From: JAAFHI01 sp039793685
GTDB taxonomy: Bacteria > Acidobacteriota > Blastocatellia > Chloracidobacteriales > Chloracidobacteriaceae
Reading direction: 5' to 3'
DNA: 64,000 nt
NCBI GenBank assembly: GCA_039793685.1
Contig: JBDRAL010000071.1
Location: 1-64,000, forward strand
Part shown: in pieces, positions 8,347 through 16,898 of the stretch
Layout of the letters: each line of letters starts with the position of its first letter
How positions within the stretch are numbered: position 1 is the stretch's first letter
Program-made: the position numbers and the translations under genes
Notes under the pieces: model-generated
Database searches by the model: none
The model's input: the letters and a program-made list of their open reading frames with translations, nothing else
Told to the model about the DNA's origin: nothing

Positions 8347-8350
8347 AACC

Positions 8351-8445
8351 GGGAACGCAAAGACGCCAAGGCGCAGAGACGCAAAGAAAAAGCAGGTTTT
8401 TCAACTTCTTGCGTCTTTGCGCCTTGGCGTCCTTGCGTTCCTTTT
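8351..8445 (+). repeat. GCAAAGACGCC-family inverted repeat, likely acting as terminator
   Basis: Arms 8351-8388 and 8406-8441 are near-perfect reverse complements over about 36 bases around a 17-base loop, and T5 follows immediately. Units such as CGCAAAGA and CGCCAAGG recur at 7-8 base spacing. It starts a few bases after the operon stop codon, so it would act as its terminator. The same family is at 16811-16898. Confidence 0.85.
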
Positions 8446-8499
8446 TACACCTTCGTCACGTTTCACCTGCGAAACGACTTCTGCCCGCGCCGGATGGTT

Positions 8500-8508
8500 T
8501 GCTACACT
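8500..8508 (+). promoter_or_regulatory. candidate extended -10 promoter element
   Basis: TGCTACACT (TG plus TACACT) lies 108 bases upstream of the ATG at 8617, after the repeat hairpin. No good -35 box is seen. The form matches the extended -10 at the dapB promoter (TGCTACAGT). Confidence 0.35.
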
Positions 8509-8616
8509 CCGGCGCACACATCAAAACCGACGAATTTCCGGACCGTTGAAAAGAACCGGGTGACGCCATTTTTCGTGCCTCCGTTGTGCGTGGCCGCGTC
8601 TTCCGGGGAGACCACG

Positions 8617-11600
8617 ATGCGTTATTTCGACAGCCAGCCGGCCGATGACCTTTCCGCCATGGGCCGCATCACGCAGGACATCGGCGACGTCTCGGGACGC
8701 GACCCGCTGTCGGCGCTCAAGGAACTTGAAGACCTGCTTTCGATTTCCGTCCCGCCGCTCGACTCCCTGCGTCGTTGTCAGATCGCCGAACAATGGGAGG
8801 CCCTGGGAAACTATCCCGCCGCGCTCCAGCAACTCGCGCAAGTCGATATCGAACGGGTTCCCTCCGACATCGCCGCCATGGCCTGCCTCCGGAAAGCCAG
8901 CATCTGCCGCTGGCAGAACGACGCGCCCCGGGCGATTCACGTCGGCAAGCAGGCGCTCGCCTACGCGCGCGACGCGCAGGACGAGGAGTGCATGGCCGAA
9001 AGCCTCGCGGTCATCGGGTACGCCTACTGGATGCTCGAGGAAAACGCGCTGGCCTACGAGAACCTGAAGGACGCCTACGACATCCTCATCCGGACCAACA
9101 ATCTCAAGGCGTTCGCGCAGGTCTGCTGGTCGCTCGCCTTCGTCTGCAACCTGATCGGAAAAACCGAGGAAGCCTGGACCGTCACCGAACGGGGTATCCA
9201 CGCGCTTTCTTCTTCCTCGAAATCGTCCTCGACCTTCGCCCAGACGCTGCTCGGCCACCTGCACGCCTGCCAGGCGGTCATCGCCTTCGAACGCGGACAG
9301 ATCGGACGCGCCCTGCTCACCCACGAACGCGCCCTCGATTACTGGATGGGGACCAACGATCCGCGGCTGCTCGCGAACGGCTACCGCAACCTCGCGGAAG
9401 TGCGGTTCGCCACCGGCAACTGGGATCAGGCCGAAACGCTGCTCGAACAGGTCACCTACCTGCTCGGCGACGGCGAACCCGCCGTCCGCTGCTCGACGCT
9501 CGTCACGCTCGCCCGGCTCGCCTCGCGCCGCGGCCGCTACGACGACGCCCGCCTCAAACTCGCCGAAGCCATGATGCTGGCCGCCCAGACCGGCGCGAAA
9601 TCGCTTGAAGCCGACTGTCGCGACGCCCTCGGCGAAACGGCGTTTCTGAATCGCCAATTCGACGAAGCATTCGAACATTTCACGGTCAGCCGCGAGTTGT
9701 ACCTGAAAGTTCATCACCCGACGAAAATCACGTACGGCATGCTGCGGCTCGCCGAGACGCACCTTGAACGCGGCCAGCTCGACGAGGCCCGTGAATGCCA
9801 TCGGCAGGCTGAAAACCTCGCCTCCCAGCAGGCGAACCGGTTGCTCCAGGCGCTGAACGACCGGGTCGGCGGACGCATCGCCATCGCGCGCAACGACGCC
9901 GTGACCGGGCTTTCGCTGCTGACCCGTTCAATCGCCGTCTGCGAATCGCTCGAATTCATCTGGAGCGCCGCTTTGGCGCACTACGACGCGGGCGGCGCGA
10001 GCGGTCCCGGCATCGACATCACCCGCTCCCGCACCCACCTTGAAACCGCGCTCGAACTGTTCCGGCGGCTCGGCGCCATGCCGCACGTCGTGGCCGCCGA
10101 AGCCGCCATCGGCGAACTGGCCCGCCGGACGCCGATCACCGCGCAGGACGTCCCCGGCGTGGACGTGCTCCGCATCGAACGGCTCACCGCCGCCGCCACG
10201 ACCTTCGAAGCCCTCGCCCGCGAATTTTCCGCCATGCTGTCCGCCGACTTCGAAACTGACTCCGCCTTTTTCGTCGAGCAGGCCGACGGAACGCCGTTAC
10301 TGCTCGTCCGGCGCGGCGTGGACGCCGACACGGCGACCGATCTCGGCAATCTGCTGCACCGACGGATTCAGAACGGCTCGGCCTTCGATTCGGGCATTCA
10401 ATTCGAACCGCTCTGGCGACTGGAAGGCGCGGCGACATCCAAAACCGTCCGCGGCCTGTGGCTGTTCGTCGGCAACGCCAGGGCAACCACCGAGGTACGC
10501 TTCGCGCCGCTCGTCAAACTCGCCCGCCTCTGCGCCGAACTGAGCTACCTGCGCAACGCCGTCACCGATGTCGCCGTCGCCCAGCGTACCGTGGACTTTG
10601 AAATCGACGCGGAAACCTCGTCCGAACTCGGTCTGGTCTGCGAATCGCCGGTGATGAAGGAAATCGCCAACCGGATTCTCAAAATCCGCGAATCGAGCGT
10701 CACCGTGCTCGTCACCGGCGAATCGGGAACCGGCAAGGAAGTCGTCGCGCGGGCGATCCATCGCTCGTCACGTCGCAACGACAAGCCGTTCATCGCGTTT
10801 AACTGCGCGGCGGTCCCGGCGGAACTCGCCGAAAGCCAGCTTTTCGGTCACAAACGCGGATCGTTCACGGGCGCCGACAAGGACGCCCTCGGCGTCATCC
10901 GCGCCGCCGACGGCGGTACGCTTTTTCTCGATGAAATCGGCGAACTTCCGCTCCATCTCCAGCCGAAACTGCTGCGGTTTCTTCAGGAACGCGAAGTTCA
11001 TCCGGTCGGCGCCGACCGCGCCGTGACGGTGGACGTCCGCGTCATCACCGCGACCAACCGCGACCTCGCGCGCGAAGTCGAGCGCAAGACCTTCCGCGAA
11101 GACCTGTTCCACCGATTGAACGTCCTCAACATCGACCTTCCGCCGCTGCGCGAACGGCGCCCCGACCTGCCGGTTCTCATCCGCAACTTCTTCCGCGAAA
11201 GCATGGAACAGAGCCGCAAGCGCGTTTCCCTCTCGGAAAACGCCCTCGCCGCGCTCGTCGTCCACGACTGGAGCGGCAACGTCCGGCAACTTCGCAATGA
11301 AATCGAACGGGTGGTCGCGCTGGCGGAAAACGACGCGGTCCTCGTGCCGGAAGATTTCAACCTCGCCGCCCAGGCCCCGCGCAAAACGCTCGATCCGCGC
11401 CCGACCGACGAGGGCGAGGTGATTTTCACGTCATCCACCCTGCCTTCAAAAATTGCCGACGCGGTCGCCGAAATCGAACGCCGCATGATTTCCGACGCCC
11501 TGCGCCGCCACGCCGGCAACGTCACCAAAACCGCCACCGAACTCGGCATCAGCCGCCCCAGCCTCTACGCCAAGTGCAAAACCTACGGCATCACCGTTAC

Positions 11601-11622
11601 CAAAGCGGTCGGAAACGGCTGA
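8617..11622 (+). CDS. TPR-containing sigma-54-dependent transcriptional activator
   Basis: Start at ATG 8617, 6 bases after GGGGAG; the frame upstream lacks a ribosome binding site. 1001 residues. Residues about 20-470 are TPR-like helical repeats, about 500-640 an unassigned, perhaps GAF-like, domain. The AAA+ core carries Walker A GESGTGKE (from 701), the sigma-54 contact loop GSFTGA (from 748; Ser replaces the usual Ala) and Walker B GGTLFLDEIGELP. A Fis-type helix-turn-helix ends the protein (about 968-995, TELGISRPSLYAKCKTYGI). It should remodel RNA polymerase-sigma-54 at remote promoters, with TPRs as the sensory part. There is no receiver domain, so input is probably protein-protein contact. 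No neighbour is an evident target. Confidence 0.92.
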   Translation: MRYFDSQPADDLSAMGRITQDIGDVSGRDPLSALKELEDLLSISVPPLDSLRRCQIAEQWEALGNYPAALQQLAQVDIERVPSDIAAMACLRKASICRWQNDAPRAIHVGKQALAYARDAQDEECMAESLAVIGYAYWMLEENALAYENLKDAYDILIRTNNLKAFAQVCWSLAFVCNLIGKTEEAWTVTERGIHALSSSSKSSSTFAQTLLGHLHACQAVIAFERGQIGRALLTHERALDYWMGTNDPRLLANGYRNLAEVRFATGNWDQAETLLEQVTYLLGDGEPAVRCSTLVTLARLASRRGRYDDARLKLAEAMMLAAQTGAKSLEADCRDALGETAFLNRQFDEAFEHFTVSRELYLKVHHPTKITYGMLRLAETHLERGQLDEARECHRQAENLASQQANRLLQALNDRVGGRIAIARNDAVTGLSLLTRSIAVCESLEFIWSAALAHYDAGGASGPGIDITRSRTHLETALELFRRLGAMPHVVAAEAAIGELARRTPITAQDVPGVDVLRIERLTAAATTFEALAREFSAMLSADFETDSAFFVEQADGTPLLLVRRGVDADTATDLGNLLHRRIQNGSAFDSGIQFEPLWRLEGAATSKTVRGLWLFVGNARATTEVRFAPLVKLARLCAELSYLRNAVTDVAVAQRTVDFEIDAETSSELGLVCESPVMKEIANRILKIRESSVTVLVTGESGTGKEVVARAIHRSSRRNDKPFIAFNCAAVPAELAESQLFGHKRGSFTGADKDALGVIRAADGGTLFLDEIGELPLHLQPKLLRFLQEREVHPVGADRAVTVDVRVITATNRDLAREVERKTFREDLFHRLNVLNIDLPPLRERRPDLPVLIRNFFRESMEQSRKRVSLSENALAALVVHDWSGNVRQLRNEIERVVALAENDAVLVPEDFNLAAQAPRKTLDPRPTDEGEVIFTSSTLPSKIADAVAEIERRMISDALRRHAGNVTKTATELGISRPSLYAKCKTYGITVTKAVGNG

Positions 11623-11628
11623 GAAAGC

Positions 11629-11760
11629 AATTGAGAATTCTCGATTTTAGATTTTTGAATGAAGATTGAAGATTTCTGAATTCAAAACCAATCCTGTGCC
11701 GAAGTTCTCCAATCGAAAATCTCCATTCTCAAATCTAAAATTCAATCCATTGAGAATTCG
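11629..11760. repeat. AT-rich inverted repeat pair (ATTTTAGATTT family)
   Basis: Left arm about 11629-11683 and right arm about 11708-11760 are imperfect inverted copies sharing ATTGAGAATTC and TTTTAGATTT blocks. The family resembles that at 1840-1916 (GAAGATTGAAGATTT). It begins a few bases after the sigma-54 activator stop codon. Confidence 0.75.
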
Positions 11761-11841
11761 GCATTTTCGGCGCAAAGTACGCGGCACGCGCTTCACAAAA
11801 AATAAAGCCACCCTGAGTCGTCCCTTGTCGCCAACCGCGTC

Positions 11842-13461
11842 ATGCCGATTTCGACCATTCTCAATTCCCAATTCCCAATTCTCAATTTCTTCCATGCCAA
11901 CGCGGTGGGCGAGTTTTTCCAGACCTTCGGTCAGGAACTCGCCAAGCAGCGCTTTCTCATCAGTGAAATCGCGATCCTGGCCCTGTCGTTTCTGACCTTT
12001 AAGTACGTCCAGCGGAATCGCGGGCTGGTCCGCACCAACGTCGTCATTTTCGTTCTTCACCTGCTGTCCATTCCGGTGACGGCCGTCCTGACCTTCGCGG
12101 GATTTCCCGCGGCGGCCGGTTACGTCCGGGTTTTCGGCGACTTTCTTTATTTTGCGACGCTCATTAACGTTTCCGCCCTGCTGCTGTTCGAGGGCATCGG
12201 GCCGCGCCTGCCCATCGAAATTCCGACCATTGCGCGCGACATCTCGATTTTCATCGCCTACGTTTTCGCCGTCCTCGCGCTGACGCGCGCGCTCAACTTC
12301 AACATTTCCGGCATCATCGCCACGTCCGCCGTCATCACCGCCGTCATCGGTCTTTCGATGCAGGACACGCTCGGCAACACGATTGCGGGCCTCGCGTTGC
12401 AAATCGAACAGCGGGTCCGGGTCGGTGACTGGATAAAAATCGACCAGTACAACGGGAAGGTCCGCGAAATCCGCTGGCGGCACACGGCCATCGAGACGCG
12501 CAACTGGGACACCGTTCTGATTCCGAACAGCCAGATCGTGAAGGGGATGGTGACGATTTTCGGGCGGCGGACGAACGAGCCGCTCCAGACCCGTCGGTGG
12601 ATCTATTTCAACGTGGATTTCCGTTTCAGCCCGAACGAGGTCATCCAGTGCATCACCGACGCGCTGCGGTCCGCGCCGATTGAAAACGTCGCCCAGACGC
12701 CGCCGCCGAACGTCATTTTGATGGATTTCAAGGAAAGCTACTGTCAGTACGCCGTGCGCTACTGGCTGACCGACATCGCGGTGGACGACCCGACCGACTC
12801 GGCGGTTCGCGTCCGCATCTTTTTCGCGCTCAAACGGGCGGGCATCACGCTGTCACTTCCGGCGCACGCGGTGTTCATGACCGAGGAAAACCGCAAACGC
12901 CGCCAGCGGAAGGAAGAAGCCGAAATCCACAACCGGGTCGAGGCTTTGAAAGGCGTCGAACTGTTCCACACGCTCACCGAGGACGAACTTTCGGAACTCG
13001 CCCGCGAAATCGTCGTCGCGCCGTTCGCCAAGGGTGAAACGATCACCAAGCAGGGCGCGGTCGGTCACTGGCTCTACATTCTGACCAAGGGATGCGTATC
13101 CGTCCGGGTTGCCGCCAATGCCGCTGAAATCGGCAAGACCGGGGCGCTCGAAAAGGAAGTCCGCCAGCTTTGCCGGGGGGAGGTCTTCGGCGAAATGTCG
13201 CTGTTGACGGGCGAACCACGCGCCGCCACCGTCTTCGCGCTGGAAGATTGCGAGTGCTTCAAACTCGACAAGGAAGCCTTCCAGAGCATCCTTGAAAACC
13301 GTCCTGAAATCACCGACGACATCTCGCGCATCCTCGCCAAACGGAAACTCGAACTCGATTCCGTCCTCGAAGACCTCGACGAAGCCACCCGCCAGGCCCG
13401 GATGAAACACAACGAAAGCCACTTTCTGGAACGGATCCGGAGTTTCTTTGCCCTCGATTAA
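11842..13461 (+). CDS. MscS-family channel fused to a cyclic nucleotide-binding domain
   Basis: 539 residues from the first ATG. Residues 25-150 hold several membrane helices; AVIGLSMQDTLGNTIAGLAL is the conserved pore-lining MscS helix, followed by the beta domain (RVRVGDWIKI). From about 372 a cyclic nucleotide-binding domain is clear, with AKGETITKQG and the phosphate-binding cassette FGEMSLLTGEPRAATV, where Glu and Arg contact the ligand. This architecture is the bacterial cyclic-nucleotide-gated (bCNG) type; such channels are gated by ligand rather than strongly by tension. The start is uncertain: the first ATG has no ribosome binding site and the first 15 codons lie on a heptamer array; GTG 11905 is an alternative. 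Inner membrane protein, likely monocistronic. Confidence 0.9.
   Translation: MPISTILNSQFPILNFFHANAVGEFFQTFGQELAKQRFLISEIAILALSFLTFKYVQRNRGLVRTNVVIFVLHLLSIPVTAVLTFAGFPAAAGYVRVFGDFLYFATLINVSALLLFEGIGPRLPIEIPTIARDISIFIAYVFAVLALTRALNFNISGIIATSAVITAVIGLSMQDTLGNTIAGLALQIEQRVRVGDWIKIDQYNGKVREIRWRHTAIETRNWDTVLIPNSQIVKGMVTIFGRRTNEPLQTRRWIYFNVDFRFSPNEVIQCITDALRSAPIENVAQTPPPNVILMDFKESYCQYAVRYWLTDIAVDDPTDSAVRVRIFFALKRAGITLSLPAHAVFMTEENRKRRQRKEEAEIHNRVEALKGVELFHTLTEDELSELAREIVVAPFAKGETITKQGAVGHWLYILTKGCVSVRVAANAAEIGKTGALEKEVRQLCRGEVFGEMSLLTGEPRAATVFALEDCECFKLDKEAFQSILENRPEITDDISRILAKRKLELDSVLEDLDEATRQARMKHNESHFLERIRSFFALD
11857..11887 (+). repeat. CAATTCC heptamer tandem array
   Basis: About four 7-bp units of the type CAATTCC/CAATTCT. 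The array falls inside the first codons of the MscS-CNBD frame (encoding TILNSQFPILN), so either it has been captured as an N-terminus or the true start is downstream. Confidence 0.8.
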
Positions 13462-13714
13462 AAGGTGTCGGGTTTCGGGTGTCGGGTTTCAGGTCAAACC
13501 GAGGCGTCGGGCAAAACAAAAGGTGTCGGGTTTCGGGTGTCAGGTTTCAGGTCAAACCGAGGCGTCGGGGTTTCAAATCAGAAAACCGGAAAGGAGTCGG
13601 AATTATCCGGCTCCTTTTTTCTTTTTTTGACCGGGTCATCGGTAACTCCTCATCAAAAACCCCAGAACCCAGTCCCCAAAACCTGTTTTTTGAACCCGAA
13701 ACCCGACACCTTTT
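13461..13714. repeat. GTGTCGGGTTTC repeat cluster with inverted partner
   Basis: Two direct copies (13461-13511 and 13519-13570) of a segment built from GTGTCGGG/TTTCGGG heptamers follow the channel stop codon. A reverse-complement partner at 13694-13714 matches the first 20 bases of the left copy exactly. The terminator at 13591-13627 sits between the arms. Same family as 24409-24582. Confidence 0.85.
13591..13627 (+). terminator. intrinsic terminator of the MscS-CNBD gene
   Basis: AAGGAG-T-CGG and CCG-G-CTCCTT form a stem with one internal mismatch (13591-13616), followed by T6-C-T7. Confidence 0.8.
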
Positions 13715-13719
13715 CTTCC

Positions 13720-13748
13720 TTGACACTATTACACCATTACTCTTAAAT
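13720..13748 (+). promoter_or_regulatory. sigma-70-type promoter giving a leaderless merR transcript
   Basis: TTGACA (13720-13725), a 17-base spacer and TTAAAT (13743-13748). The expected +1, seven to eight bases on, is the A of the ATG at 13756. No Shine-Dalgarno sequence precedes that ATG, which fits a leaderless mRNA. Confidence 0.65.
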
Positions 13749-13755
13749 TACTGCA

Positions 13756-14250
13756 ATGAACGAACCGACTTCCATGACCATTGAGGAACTCTGCCGGGAA
13801 ACCGAACGCGAACTGGCGCGTCTGGGGTTGGCGAACGCCCAGTTGGACGGGCGCGTGACGGGCGCGCCGGATGTTCGGGCCGTGCGGTACTACGGCACGC
13901 TCGGCCTGCTTCCCCGCCCGCAAATCGTGGGCCGGCAGGCAGTGTACGACGCCGGGCACGTCCGGCGACTCGTCGCCATCAAGGCACTTCAACTGGAAGG
14001 GCTGCCGCTGGCGAAAATTCAGGAACGGCTGTTCGGTCGTAGCGACACCGAACTCGACGCCCTTATTGCCGCCGTGACGGGCAACGGAAAGGCCGCGCCG
14101 CGCGGGCCGAAACCGATTGTCTGGCGGGAACTGACGCTTTCACCCGGTCTGAAACTGATGGCCGAGGCCGAATGGACCCCACCGGACGATCCGGCGGAAC
14201 TCGAATCACTTTTCCGCGCCGCGCTCGCCGCGCTGCGCAACTCGAATTGA
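13756..14250 (+). CDS. MerR-family transcriptional regulator
   Basis: 164 residues. The helix-turn-helix region VRAVRYYGTLGLLPRPQIVGRQAVYD (about 36-61), followed by HVRRLVAIKALQLEGLPLAKIQERL, is typical MerR, including the R-Y-Y-x-x-x-G-L-L-P wing. The C-terminal effector part is short and has no cysteine cluster, so it is not a classical metal sensor. ATG 13756 coincides with the predicted transcription start; ATG 13774 is an alternative. It lies 27 bases ahead of the VIT/vWA gene and is probably cotranscribed with it, so it may be an autoregulator of the pair. Confidence 0.88.
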   Translation: MNEPTSMTIEELCRETERELARLGLANAQLDGRVTGAPDVRAVRYYGTLGLLPRPQIVGRQAVYDAGHVRRLVAIKALQLEGLPLAKIQERLFGRSDTELDALIAAVTGNGKAAPRGPKPIVWRELTLSPGLKLMAEAEWTPPDDPAELESLFRAALAALRNSN

Positions 14251-14277
14251 ACAAGGCATTTATTAAAGGAGACGTTT

Positions 14278-16797
14278 ATGACCCTGCCGATTGCAATGCT
14301 GAATGAAGACCGCATCACCCGTACGCGGGAGGTCGGTACGCTGGTCGTCGAGCAGCCGACCGGTCGCGCGTCACTGCCGCTTGAGCGCGTGAGTCTGAGC
14401 GCGCGGGTGGTCGAGCGCGTGGCCGAAGTCGAGGTCCGGCAAACCTTTTCGAACGGATTCTCGGAACCGCTCGAAGCTGTCTACATCTTTCCGCTGTCGG
14501 GCGGGGCGGCGGTGACGCAGTTCGAACTGACCGTCGCGGGCCGCACCATCGTCGGAACGGTCGCCGAACGGCAGGCGGCGCGTCAGCAGTACGCCGAGGC
14601 GATTCAGGCGGGCCATCGCGCGGCGCTGCTCGAACAGGAACGGGACGACGTTTTCACCGTCCAGGTCGGCAACCTGCCGCCGGGCGAAACCGCGGAAGTC
14701 AGAATCGTGTACGCGGAATCGCTGCCCTTTTTCTCCGACGGGACGACCGAACTGCGTCTCCCGACGGTTGTCGCGCCGCGCTACATCGCGGGAAATCCGG
14801 TGGACCGCGACAGCGTCGGACAGGGCGTCGAAGCCGATACCGACCGCGTCCCCGACGCCTCGCGCATCACCCCGCCGCGCCTCGCGCCGGGCTTCGATCC
14901 GAAGGTCGGGCTGGCGATTTCGGTTGAATTCGGCGGCGGCGATCTTGAAGAACTCGCCTGCTCGCAGCACGCGACGAAACTCGGACTTTCAAACGGCGGC
15001 GCGCGCGTTTCGCTCGCGCTCGAAAACGAACCGCTCAACCGTGATTTCGTCCTGCGATGGAAATCGGCCGGCGGGGAAATTCAGCCGTCGGTGAAGGTTT
15101 TTACTTCCGAATCCGGCGAACGCCACGCGCTGCTCACCCTGACGCCGCCGGTCGGCGCGAAGGCCGTCGCCATTCCGCGCGACGTAGTTTTTCTGGTGGA
15201 TCGCTCCGGCTCAATGGGCGGGGGCAAGATGACGAGCGCCATTCGGGCGAGCCTCGGCCTGCTCGGGACGCTCACCCGGCGCGACCGGTTTGCGCTGCTG
15301 GCGTTCGACGACCGGATGGACTGGTTTGAAAAAGGAGCGTTCCGGGTTGCGGACGAGGAAGGACTCGCCGTCGGTGAAAAATGGCTTCGCGACGTTGACG
15401 CGCGGGGCGGCACGGAACTCACCGGGGCACTTTCGAGCGCCCTCAAGATTGTCGCCAATCGCGGCGCGGACGCCCACCGGATGCCGATTCTCGTTCTTTT
15501 AACCGACGGCGAAGTGGGCGACGAATCGAGCGCGATGAAGGAAGTTCAACGCAACCTCGGCGATGCCCGGCTTTTTACCATTGGCATCGACACGGCGGTC
15601 AACGACGGTTTTCTGCGGCGGCTGGCCTCGCTCGGCGGCGGTACGGCGACGTTTGTCGTCCCCGGCGAACAGCTTGAAAGCGCCCTGCGCGGCGTCGGTC
15701 GCGAAATCGGACGCCCGGTTTTAACCGATCTTCGCGCCGTCGAAGCCGAAACCGGCGAAAACGTGGCGATGCTGACGCCCGCGCCGATTCCCGACCTCTT
15801 TGTCGGACGACCGGTCGCGGCCTTTTTCAAAATCGGAAACGGCACTGCGATTCGCGTCACCGGCAAACTTCCCGACGGAACCGCGTGGGAACAAACGCTG
15901 CCGGTTGAAGAAAGCGGCCTGCCCGCCCTCGCGAACCTGTGGGCGCGGCGGCGGATTACCGATCTTGAAGACCAGTTCCGGCTCAAACCGCAACGTCACG
16001 CCGAAATTCAAAAGGAAATCATTGAACTTTCCGTCCGGCACTCGGTTCTGACGCGCTTCACCGCGTTTCTGGTCGTGGACAAGGCGGAAGTCGTGAATAA
16101 AGGCGGAAATCAGGTGTCGGTCGTCCAGCCGGTCGAAACGCCCGCGCAGTGGGAGATGGACCAGATGCTGAACACGGGATCGTTCGCACCGCCAGCCCCG
16201 ATGGCGGGTTACTCGGGCGGAATGCCCTCGATGCCTCCGATGGCTCCACCTCCCCCACCGATCATGATGGCCCCTTCCCCGGCAATGATGCCTCCCGGCG
16301 CGCCACCGCAGGCGCGAAGCGCCGCGCCGAAAACCAAAGGCGGATCGCTGTTGAAACGGGCGATGAACGTTTTCGGAAAAGCGGCGGAACTTGACGAACC
16401 GGAATACGAACGGGCGATCACCATGCCGCCCGACCAGAAAGTCGAACGGGCCGAATTCACCGCCCGATTCGCCGAACTGGCGAGCGTGTTCGAGGAAACC
16501 GCCCTCGCAATTCTCGAAAAGAAACCGGTGGACGCCACCGCGCTCGACGCGGCGCGGAAAGCGGCGGTCGCCGCCGTCAACGTCCTGCACGACGCGGCCG
16601 AACTGACCGAAACGCAGCGCTTCCTGCGGAGCGTGCTGCCCGCCTTCATCGCCGCCCTCAACGCCTCGCCGGACGGCGCGGAAACGCTCATCGCGGAAAC
16701 CGAGGCCCAGTTGAAGAAGGCCAACGAAGAAATCGCCGCCCGGTTCGGCGGTGGCCAACCGACGGGCGGCGGAGGATTCTGGTCGGGAAGTATTTGA
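14278..16797 (+). CDS. VIT and von Willebrand factor A domain protein
   Basis: 839 residues, preceded by AAAGGAG. Residues about 10-150 are a VIT domain (LSARVVERVAEVEVRQTFSN, then AVYIFPL), as in inter-alpha-trypsin inhibitor heavy chains. A vWA domain begins near 303 with VVFLVDRSGSM, an intact D308-x-S-x-S metal ion-dependent adhesion site, and a later LLTDGEVGDE. A Pro/Met-rich linker (about 640-685) leads to a helical C-terminal domain (700-820). There is no signal peptide at the N-terminus, so location is unclear; bacterial VIT/vWA proteins are usually thought to mediate protein-protein binding. Paired with the MerR gene upstream. The C-terminal part is unassigned. Confidence 0.9.
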   Translation: MTLPIAMLNEDRITRTREVGTLVVEQPTGRASLPLERVSLSARVVERVAEVEVRQTFSNGFSEPLEAVYIFPLSGGAAVTQFELTVAGRTIVGTVAERQAARQQYAEAIQAGHRAALLEQERDDVFTVQVGNLPPGETAEVRIVYAESLPFFSDGTTELRLPTVVAPRYIAGNPVDRDSVGQGVEADTDRVPDASRITPPRLAPGFDPKVGLAISVEFGGGDLEELACSQHATKLGLSNGGARVSLALENEPLNRDFVLRWKSAGGEIQPSVKVFTSESGERHALLTLTPPVGAKAVAIPRDVVFLVDRSGSMGGGKMTSAIRASLGLLGTLTRRDRFALLAFDDRMDWFEKGAFRVADEEGLAVGEKWLRDVDARGGTELTGALSSALKIVANRGADAHRMPILVLLTDGEVGDESSAMKEVQRNLGDARLFTIGIDTAVNDGFLRRLASLGGGTATFVVPGEQLESALRGVGREIGRPVLTDLRAVEAETGENVAMLTPAPIPDLFVGRPVAAFFKIGNGTAIRVTGKLPDGTAWEQTLPVEESGLPALANLWARRRITDLEDQFRLKPQRHAEIQKEIIELSVRHSVLTRFTAFLVVDKAEVVNKGGNQVSVVQPVETPAQWEMDQMLNTGSFAPPAPMAGYSGGMPSMPPMAPPPPPIMMAPSPAMMPPGAPPQARSAAPKTKGGSLLKRAMNVFGKAAELDEPEYERAITMPPDQKVERAEFTARFAELASVFEETALAILEKKPVDATALDAARKAAVAAVNVLHDAAELTETQRFLRSVLPAFIAALNASPDGAETLIAETEAQLKKANEEIAARFGGGQPTGGGGFWSGSI

Positions 16798-16810
16798 GGT
16801 TGTTTCTTTA

Positions 16811-16898
16811 ACGGGAAGACGCCAAGTCGCAGAGGCGCAAGGAATTGGTATCAATCCAACGCTTTGCGCCCTTGCGCCTTGGCGTCTTTGCGCTTCTC
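16811..16898. repeat. GCAAAGACGCC-family inverted repeat between convergent genes
   Basis: Arms 16811-16848 and 16858-16898 are inverted copies, closely resembling the palindrome at 8351-8441. The right arm forms the last 16 codons of the DUF4173 gene on the minus strand. Confidence 0.85.

Noticed and set aside
13448..13784. Three overlapping 60-101 residue plus-strand ORFs
   Set aside because: They are translations of the GTGTCGGG repeats.
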